From: Micrococcaceae bacterium
GTDB lineage: Bacteria > Actinomycetota > Actinomycetes > Actinomycetales > Micrococcaceae
NCBI GenBank assembly: GCA_003486025.1
Contig: DNHA01000097.1
Coordinates: 1-11,482, forward strand
Direction: 5' to 3'
Length of the DNA: 11,482 nucleotides
Below, in pieces: positions 6,772 through 11,482 of this stretch (its first letter is position 1; each line of letters starts with the position of its first letter). The notes below the pieces were generated by a model. The model did not search any database. It was given only the letters and a program-made list of their open reading frames with translations, and had not been told where the DNA came from. Made by a program: the position numbers and the translations under genes.

Positions 6772-7929
6772 ATGGTTGCGGCACTAATTGTTGTGCTGGC
6801 TGCCATTGAACCGACCGGGTGGGATCTATCGGTATATCGCGAAGGTGCGTTGACGCTATTGCGTGAACCGGAAGCCCTTTATGGACCGTTTGTGGGTCCA
6901 GCGAATTCGCCGGGGCTGCCGTTTACCTACCCGACCTTTGCGGCTATTTTGTTCTTGCCGATGGCATTTTTCCCCTATTGGGTGTCGGTTACGCTCACCA
7001 TGGCTGCCTCGATTATCCTGACTTTTTTTGTTGCCAAGGATCTGGCCGCACGAGTGGTGGGAAAATGGCCCGCACTTAATTCGGTGCTCACGCCGCTGAC
7101 CTTGACGAGCATAATGCTGATGTCGGCTCCCTTCCGCGACACCGTTTGGTTTGGACAGATCAACATCTTGATTCTCGGCGCCTGTTACCTCACCTTCGTG
7201 CGCTACAAGTCTCTGATGCCGTTTGTGATTGCCGTAGGAATCTGTGCCGGCATCAAGCTGACGCCGATCGCATTTTTGATTCTGCCTTTTGCCATGCGTA
7301 AATGGCGTGCGATGTTCGTTGGAATTGCCACTTTTATCGGTACCCAGCTTGTAGGCCTAATTTTCCAGACACAGAACACCTTGGACTATTGGCTGGACGT
7401 CGTGCGGGATCCTTCGCGGGTAGGAAACGTAGGGTATATCGACAACGTATCCCTGCAAGGATTGCTTGAGCGGCTGAACGCACCATCCCTGGTGTGGCTC
7501 ATCTTGGCACTGGGCGTGGGGCTTTCTTTTGTTGCCCTGCTGTGGAAGCTCTATGGGCACGTACAGCGCGTGGTGTTGCTCGGCATTGCTTCGGCCTGCC
7601 CCTTGCTTGTCTCTCCGGTGAGCTGGTCCCATCACTGGGTCTGGTTGCCGGTCATCACGTTTGCGTGGATAGTCGTAGCGTTGGAGCTCACGCCGGTACT
7701 GCGACGCACGATGCTCGGTGCGTTAGCTCTGACTTATCTGATTCTGTCGATTGGGTCTAAAAAAATTGTGGCTTTTGCCGGTTACTTCCCGGATGGAGAA
7801 CTGCCTGCTTGGTGCTACGTATTACCCGCGGTGCCGGTGCTGACCCAGCTGCTGTGTCTGGTGATTGCTTTGGTGAACGTCAAAAGAATTGTGAGCAGCA
7901 AGCCTGTTCCGGTGCCCTCTCACAGCTGA
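6772..7929 (+). CDS. GT87-family polytopic membrane mannosyltransferase (polyprenol-phosphate-mannose-dependent type)
   Basis: This integral membrane glycosyltransferase is predicted to move a sugar, typically mannose from polyprenyl-phosphate-mannose, onto a lipid or glycan on the outer face of the membrane. It has about 9-10 hydrophobic segments along its length. The first outer loop holds WDLSVYREG (residues 17-25), whose Asp is in the position of the GT-C catalytic acid, followed by ALYGPF and PFTYPTFAAILF. VWFGQINILILG and GICAGIKLTPIAFLILPF are typical GT87 segments, and SPVSWSHHWVWLP (His pair at 287-288) is a family signature near the C-terminus. The start is uncertain. ATG 6772 lies within the first membrane helix and has no clear ribosome binding site, whereas the frame is open back to 6661 and encodes a basic pre-helix segment. 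No partner glycan genes are adjacent, so the acceptor is unknown. Confidence 0.82.
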   Translation: MVAALIVVLAAIEPTGWDLSVYREGALTLLREPEALYGPFVGPANSPGLPFTYPTFAAILFLPMAFFPYWVSVTLTMAASIILTFFVAKDLAARVVGKWPALNSVLTPLTLTSIMLMSAPFRDTVWFGQINILILGACYLTFVRYKSLMPFVIAVGICAGIKLTPIAFLILPFAMRKWRAMFVGIATFIGTQLVGLIFQTQNTLDYWLDVVRDPSRVGNVGYIDNVSLQGLLERLNAPSLVWLILALGVGLSFVALLWKLYGHVQRVVLLGIASACPLLVSPVSWSHHWVWLPVITFAWIVVALELTPVLRRTMLGALALTYLILSIGSKKIVAFAGYFPDGELPAWCYVLPAVPVLTQLLCLVIALVNVKRIVSSKPVPVPSHS

Positions 7930-7931
7930 GT

Positions 7932-7958
7932 TTGGTTCTCGCGCACGCACTGTACAAT
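7932..7958 (+). promoter_or_regulatory. Candidate umuDC promoter
   Basis: TTGGTT (7932-7937) and TACAAT (7953-7958) lie 15 bases apart. The -10 is a 5/6 match; the -35 and the spacing are weaker. Transcription would start around 7965, directly at the SOS box, which fits repression by LexA. It begins within a few bases of the mannosyltransferase stop codon, and no terminator is seen between the genes. Confidence 0.5.
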
Positions 7959-7967
7959 TCTTAGTAT

Positions 7968-7983
7968 TCGAATGTTTGTTCTA
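7968..7983 (+). promoter_or_regulatory. LexA-binding SOS box upstream of umuDC
   Basis: TCGAATGTTTGTTCTA matches the Gram-positive/actinobacterial SOS consensus TCGAAC-N4-GTTCGA at 10 of 12 fixed positions. It lies 10 bases after the candidate -10 and 18 bases before the chosen umuD start. It overlaps an upstream in-frame ATG (7972), which argues against that ATG being the start. Confidence 0.82.
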
Positions 7984-7986
7984 GCT

Positions 7987-7991
7987 AAGGA
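7987..7991 (+). promoter_or_regulatory. Ribosome binding site that decides the umuD start
   Basis: AAGGA lies 10 bases before ATG 8002. The alternative ATG at 7972 has only AT-rich promoter sequence ahead of it and sits inside the SOS box. Confidence 0.6.
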
Positions 7992-8001
7992 TGGTGTCCA
8001 G

Positions 8002-8418
8002 ATGCGGGATGCCGAATCAGTGATGCCTCCAGGAACAACCCAAGGACCGGTGCAGGCCGTTTCCGCCATGGGGTTCCCATCTCCGGCACGCGACTATTTT
8101 GATGGCGGGCTGGATCTGAATAGATTGCTCGTTCATGATCGGGTTGCCACGTTCATCATGCGGGTATCGGGACACTCAATGCACTCTGCAGGAATTTATG
8201 ACGGCGACGAAATCATCGTGGACCGCTCCCTGCCGGTTAAACACGGGACCATGGTTGTGGTGAGCTTGAACGGGCAGATGCTGGTCCGACGGTGGCAGAA
8301 AGAGGGATCGCAAGTGGGATTGCTCAGCGATGAATCACCGCTGCCGGTGCTCCTCACCGAAGGAGATGAAGTTGAGGTTTTCGGCGTGATCACTAGGTGT
8401 CTGCACTATGTCCGCTGA
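8002..8418 (+). CDS. umuD: UmuD-like S24 peptidase, DNA polymerase V accessory subunit, with altered active site
   Basis: This is the accessory subunit of a Pol V-type translesion polymerase. In well-studied UmuD, RecA-stimulated self-cleavage gives the active UmuD'. From ATG 8002 it has 138 residues, almost exactly E. coli UmuD (139). The family core is plain: [25 protein letters not shown] with catalytic Ser59, [16 protein letters not shown], and the final [11 protein letters not shown]. Two changes stand out. The cleavage bond is Met23-Gly24 instead of Cys-Gly, and the catalytic Lys (E. coli K97 in VKKL) is Arg96 in VRRW, with Arg also at the next residue. The Ser-Lys dyad is thus broken, so cleavage may be slow or absent. 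The gene overlaps umuC by 11 bp and is preceded by an SOS box. An alternative ATG at 7972 would add ten residues but lies in that box. Confidence 0.9.
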   Translation: MRDAESVMPPGTTQGPVQAVSAMGFPSPARDYFDGGLDLNRLLVHDRVATFIMRVSGHSMHSAGIYDGDEIIVDRSLPVKHGTMVVVSLNGQMLVRRWQKEGSQVGLLSDESPLPVLLTEGDEVEVFGVITRCLHYVR

Positions 8419-9727
8419 ACCGCGAACATCCGGGCACAGTGATCACGTTGCCTTAGTAGACGTGAATAACTTCTATGTCTCTTGCGAACGCATCTTTGAC
8501 TATTCCTTGCGTAACCGTCCGGTAGTCGTGCTCTCCAACAATGACGGCTGTGTTGTCGCCAGATCGCAGGAAGCCAAAGACCTGGGAATCGCCACGGGCG
8601 AGCCATTTTTCAAGGTGCGCCGCCTCATGGACAGCCACAATCTTGCGGTGCGTTCGAGCAACTATGAGCTTTACGGGGATATATCAGCTCGGGTGATGGA
8701 ACTCCTGGGCCGCTTCGGTACCTGGCAGGAAGTGTATTCCATCGACGAATCATTTATCGGCCTCAATGGAACACCGGAACAGGTCCGCGACACTGCCGTG
8801 CAGATCCGCGCCGCAATTACTCAGTCCATCGGGGTGCCGGTCTGCGTAGGGGTATCTGCGACTAAAACCCTTGCTAAATTCTCTAACCACATCGCCAAAC
8901 ACAATCCGACTATGGACGGAGTGTGCATTGAACAGTTGATGGAGCCGGCGCTGGTCTCCAGAATCATGTCACAGGTTCCCGCCACAGATGTGTGGGGCGT
9001 GGGCAAAAAGACCGGTCAAAAATTGACTGGGATGGGCGTTCAAAGCATTGCCCAACTCAAGGCCTCCGACCCGCAGCTAATCCGCAAGAAGTTCTCTGTC
9101 GTATTGCAACGCACGGTGATGGAGCTCAACGGTCAACGCTGTATCGGGCCGGTGGAAGAACGCTCGGATAAAGGCCAAGTAATGTTCACTCGTTCCTTCT
9201 CCAGCCCTGTGCGAACTCGTGAAGCGATGGATCAGGTGATGTCCATCTACGCACAGAAAGCAGCAAGCCGTCTGGCCAGCGAAGGCCGTTACGCGAGTTT
9301 GCTTACGGTCACGGCAGGGACCAGCCGCTTTGCTACCTCGGCCGCATCATTCCCGAGCGCCCAAATACGTCTCGTCAAGCCCACCCGAGATCCAATTGTG
9401 CTGACGAAGATTGCGGTTGCGGCGATGAACGAGTTGATGGAGCCAGGTATCGACTACGTCCGCGGGGGAGTGATCCTCTCCGGGCTGAGTGAACACCCCG
9501 GCGCCGATGAGCTGGACCTGGGACTGCTAGGCTCAGCGTCCGCTGAAGATTCCGAAAAAGCCAATGTCAGCGATGTCGTGCAACAGGTTTCCCAGCGGTT
9601 TGGCGCAAAGGCCATCGGCCTGGGCAGTGCCGGCCTGGCCAAAGCGCCGGAATGGTCCATGAAGCGCGAACATATGTCACCGCGCTACACCAGTGACTGG
9701 GACGAGCTCTTGACCGTGCAAGCATGA
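8408..9727 (+). CDS. umuC: Y-family translesion DNA polymerase UmuC (Pol V catalytic subunit)
   Basis: This 439-residue error-prone polymerase copies past damaged bases during the SOS response, working with UmuD and RecA. The catalytic acids are D18 ([11 protein letters not shown], with steric-gate Tyr23) and D113/E114 (YSIDESF). Fingers motifs [16 protein letters not shown] and SSNYELYGD match UmuC closely. [19 protein letters not shown] is in the palm, and [16 protein letters not shown] is the helix-hairpin-helix of the thumb. The little-finger domain follows, then the C-terminal DUF4113-type tail ([20 protein letters not shown]), which marks UmuC rather than DinB. Length is slightly above E. 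coli UmuC (422) because of a 12-residue N-terminal extension. The usual clamp-binding QLxLF is replaced by a degenerate ELDLGL. Its start lies inside the end of umuD with only a weak ribosome binding site, so translation is probably coupled. Confidence 0.95.
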   Translation: MSAEPRTSGHSDHVALVDVNNFYVSCERIFDYSLRNRPVVVLSNNDGCVVARSQEAKDLGIATGEPFFKVRRLMDSHNLAVRSSNYELYGDISARVMELLGRFGTWQEVYSIDESFIGLNGTPEQVRDTAVQIRAAITQSIGVPVCVGVSATKTLAKFSNHIAKHNPTMDGVCIEQLMEPALVSRIMSQVPATDVWGVGKKTGQKLTGMGVQSIAQLKASDPQLIRKKFSVVLQRTVMELNGQRCIGPVEERSDKGQVMFTRSFSSPVRTREAMDQVMSIYAQKAASRLASEGRYASLLTVTAGTSRFATSAASFPSAQIRLVKPTRDPIVLTKIAVAAMNELMEPGIDYVRGGVILSGLSEHPGADELDLGLLGSASAEDSEKANVSDVVQQVSQRFGAKAIGLGSAGLAKAPEWSMKREHMSPRYTSDWDELLTVQA

Positions 9728-9752
9728 AGGTTTTGGTGACACAATAGCGTTC

Positions 9753-11015
9753 ATGTCTATTGTGCTGCGTCGAACGGTGGGGCTGAGCTTGCTCGGCACC
9801 CTTCTACTGAGCGGTTGTACGGCCCCCGCAGAAAACGCGGACCAGCCTACGCCGGGGACTTCTGGGACAGCTCAGCCCAGCACACCGAACCCCTCAAACT
9901 CCGAATCAGCTACTGAGCCCACAGCTGCAGCCAGCTCGGCCAGCCCCACAGAGGCAGACCCGGAAGCGCAACTGCAACAGCAAGCGGTGGAGCTCGCCGA
10001 CTCGATGAGCCTGTCTGAGCAGGCGCGGAGCTTGGTCATGGCGGGTGTCTCGGCAGATGGCGCCTCAGCGGCACAAATCGCTTCGCTGAAGAAGTCGGGA
10101 ATCTCAAATGTTTTCCTTCGCGGCAGGTCCCAGCTTCCGCACTCCAAGATTTCAGCCAGTGTGCGCAAACTCCACGAAGGGTTGGAATCCAACGTTCCCG
10201 AAGGACTGCCTGTCTGGGTAGCCACCGACCAGGAAGGCGGCTTTGTCCGGGTGCTGCAAGGGACCGGCTTCAGCAAGCTGCCCACCGCATTAGAACAGGG
10301 TGCCTGGTCCCAGGAAAAACTGCGTACTGATATTGCCGCGCTCGGTACCGAGCTGTCCGAGGCCGGGATCAACGTCAATCTTGCCCCGGTAGCCGACGTG
10401 GTGCCACAGAGCCTGGGCACGGGCAACGCACCTATCGGCAAGTTCGGTCGGCAGTACGCCGATAATTCCGCGGATGTTGCGTCCGCGATTTTGGTAGTGA
10501 ACCAAGAACTCAGCGATGCTGGAGTGCACCCGGTGGTCAAGCACTTCCCGGGACTGGGCCGGGTAAGCCTGAACACCGATACCCATGCCCAGGTTACCGA
10601 CACAAAAATCGGTGCGGACAGCACCGATCTGGAACCTTTTAAGGCGGCCATTGAGCAGGACCTTGCGTGGGTCATGATTTCAAACGCCAGATATACGCAG
10701 CTGGATGAGGACAATGATGCTCCTTTTTCAAAGAAAATCATCACGGGCTTGCTGCGCGAAGACCTAGGTTATGAACGCTTGATCATCTCCGATGATCTGT
10801 GCGATGCGAAACAGGTATCCGCGGTGCCGGTAGGACAACGCGCGATCAAATTTGTTCAAGCCGGCGGCACGATGCCTTTATGCGTGGATGAGAATAAGTC
10901 GCTGACCATGGCCAGTGCCTTGGCTAAGCAGGCAGCAAAAGACGACAAGCTGGCGGCGCAGGTCCACGAGGCGGCAACGCTGGTTCTGTCAGAAAAGCTT
11001 CGCGAAAACTCCTAA
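9753..11015 (+). CDS. Secreted GH3-family beta-N-acetylglucosaminidase-like lipoprotein (LpqI/NagZ type)
   Basis: This is a predicted cell-surface lipoprotein that removes N-acetylglucosamine from cell-wall muropeptides or other glycans. The signal peptide has arginines at 6-7, a hydrophobic core, and a lipobox LSGC with lipidated C22. A Ser/Thr/Pro/Ala/Glu-rich linker (about 23-70) probably spans the cell wall. The catalytic GH3 N-terminal domain follows: ATDQEGGFVRVL (157-168), LAPVADV (210-216), VKHFPGLGRV (262-271) with DTH (276-278) as the acid/base loop, and ISDDL (345-349) with the nucleophile Asp. KHFPGLGRV instead of KHFPGHG is the LpqI form. The protein has only the N-terminal barrel domain, as in NagZ. 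The start lacks a good ribosome binding site; CACAAT at 9740-9745 is 7 bases before the ATG, so a leaderless transcript is possible. It begins 25 bp after umuC but is functionally unrelated. Confidence 0.88.
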   Translation: MSIVLRRTVGLSLLGTLLLSGCTAPAENADQPTPGTSGTAQPSTPNPSNSESATEPTAAASSASPTEADPEAQLQQQAVELADSMSLSEQARSLVMAGVSADGASAAQIASLKKSGISNVFLRGRSQLPHSKISASVRKLHEGLESNVPEGLPVWVATDQEGGFVRVLQGTGFSKLPTALEQGAWSQEKLRTDIAALGTELSEAGINVNLAPVADVVPQSLGTGNAPIGKFGRQYADNSADVASAILVVNQELSDAGVHPVVKHFPGLGRVSLNTDTHAQVTDTKIGADSTDLEPFKAAIEQDLAWVMISNARYTQLDEDNDAPFSKKIITGLLREDLGYERLIISDDLCDAKQVSAVPVGQRAIKFVQAGGTMPLCVDENKSLTMASALAKQAAKDDKLAAQVHEAATLVLSEKLRENS

Positions 11016-11061
11016 TGTTCGGCTGCCTTGTTGCCTCCTGAAGCTATTTTGGACAAAGAGA

Positions 11062-11112
11062 AGACCCGGGCGGATCCCTACTCGCTAGGGAACGCCCGGG
11101 TCTAGCTTTTTG
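11062..11112. terminator. Strong intrinsic terminator between the GH3 gene and the convergent gene
   Basis: AGACCCGGGCG (11062-11072) pairs perfectly with CGCCCGGGTCT (11093-11103). Inside it, TCCCTA (11075-11080) pairs with TAGGGA (11086-11091) over the loop CTCGC. A T-run follows at 11107-11111, giving a classic terminator for the plus-strand GH3 gene. On the minus strand the stem is followed by CTTCTCTTTG, so it may also end the convergent gene. Confidence 0.88.
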
Positions 11113-11151
11113 GTCTGCACGCTTACACGCAGACGCTGAGCTCAGGAAAGA

Positions 11152-11482
11152 TTAGCCTTTTCCTTTGCCTTTCTTATCACCCTTGGTGATGTCCAAGACC
11201 TGTGCGCGGTCGCCGGTCTCGTTCTTCTTCTTTCCGAGCTTTCCGGTGCTGTTGTGCAGGTGCAGCAACAGTGCCTTGGAAGCAACGGATGGATCTGCGA
11301 CGGTTACCGGAATGCTGGTGCCCTTCAGATCGGTGAAGACGGTGCCCTGAGCCCCAAAATCAACCTGAGGTTCGGCAACGTTGAACTTGACCCAGTCGGT
11401 CTGATCCACTGGGACCATCGCGCCCTGATCGTTCGTGTGGTACCAGGAGTAGCTTGAAACACTGTAAGAGATTTCGGCTGAA
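11152..11482 (-). CDS. C-terminal end of an unidentified protein, 5' part beyond the window
   Basis: The frame is open from the right edge of the window to a TAA at 11152-11154, giving about 109 C-terminal residues; the gene continues outside. I do not recognise the family. The fragment has alternating hydrophobic and polar stretches typical of a beta-sandwich or extracellular domain (VDFGAQGTVFTDLKGTSIPVTVADPSVASKA in outline), then LLLHLHNSTGKLG, and ends in a Lys/Gly tail (KKGKGKG). It has no Cys and no membrane segment. It could be the tail of a large secreted enzyme such as a subtilisin-like peptidase, but no catalytic motif is present to test that. An internal ATG at 11418 is unlikely to be the true start because coding potential continues upstream. 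Confidence 0.6.
   Translation of the reverse strand, partial: SAEISYSVSSYSWYHTNDQGAMVPVDQTDWVKFNVAEPQVDFGAQGTVFTDLKGTSIPVTVADPSVASKALLLHLHNSTGKLGKKKNETGDRAQVLDITKGDKKGKGKG

Noticed and set aside
9872..10744. Long minus-strand open frame (290 residues) opposite the GH3 gene
   Set aside because: It is rich in Ser, Ala, Thr and Pro as expected from the complement of a GC-biased gene, and the plus strand has a clear lipoprotein and GH3 motifs.
1..11482. Mobile element, phage defence cluster or biosynthetic cluster
   Set aside because: I found no transposase, integrase, terminal repeats, toxin-antitoxin pair, restriction gene or modular synthase. Gene content is ordinary chromosomal, with mixed orientations and separate terminators.

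Overview
The window looks like chromosomal DNA from a moderately GC-rich actinobacterium, probably an Arthrobacter/Glutamicibacter-like member of the Micrococcaceae. This rests on the mixed but GC-leaning codon use and on actinobacterial protein types: a GT87 polyprenol-phosphate-mannose-type mannosyltransferase, an LpqI-like GH3 lipoprotein with a long Ser/Thr/Pro/Ala linker, a DesK/NarL-type histidine kinase, and an SOS box of the GAAC-N4-GTTC class rather than the E. coli type. The genus is inferred; no rRNA gene or other marker is present. No tRNA, rRNA, insertion sequence, phage gene or CRISPR array was found.

Layout, left to right. (1) 1-704 (+): the 3' part of a histidine kinase whose start lies outside the window. 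(2) 705-1048: a gene-poor gap holding a long inverted repeat (841-856 with 920-935) around a C-loop hairpin. (3) 1049-1669 (+): a RutE-like nitroreductase, ending at a very strong bidirectional terminator (1685-1730) shared with (4) 1736-2944 (-): a conserved-looking protein I do not recognise. (5) A divergent intergenic region with a perfect 12-bp palindrome, then 3255-4532 (+): a DadA-like FAD amino-acid dehydrogenase/oxidase. (6) A convergent hairpin region, then a two-gene minus-strand operon: a YeeZ-like atypical SDR (6481 down to 5624) followed by an APH-type small-molecule kinase (5554 down to 4613). (7) 6772-7929 (+): a GT87 integral-membrane mannosyltransferase with an ambiguous start. 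(8) 8002-9727 (+): an SOS-controlled umuDC operon whose genes overlap by 11 bp. (9) 9753-11015 (+): a secreted GH3 N-acetylglucosaminidase-like lipoprotein, closed by a strong terminator. (10) The 3' end of a convergent minus-strand gene, cut by the window edge.

Most of these are unrelated single-gene units. The genes that clearly act together are umuD and umuC, a DNA polymerase V-type translesion synthesis module controlled by a LexA-type SOS box at 7968-7983. The most notable point in the window is that this UmuD keeps the catalytic Ser but has Arg where the family has the catalytic Lys, and Met-Gly at the usual Cys-Gly/Ala-Gly cleavage site. Self-cleavage, the usual switch for Pol V activation, may therefore be weak or lost.
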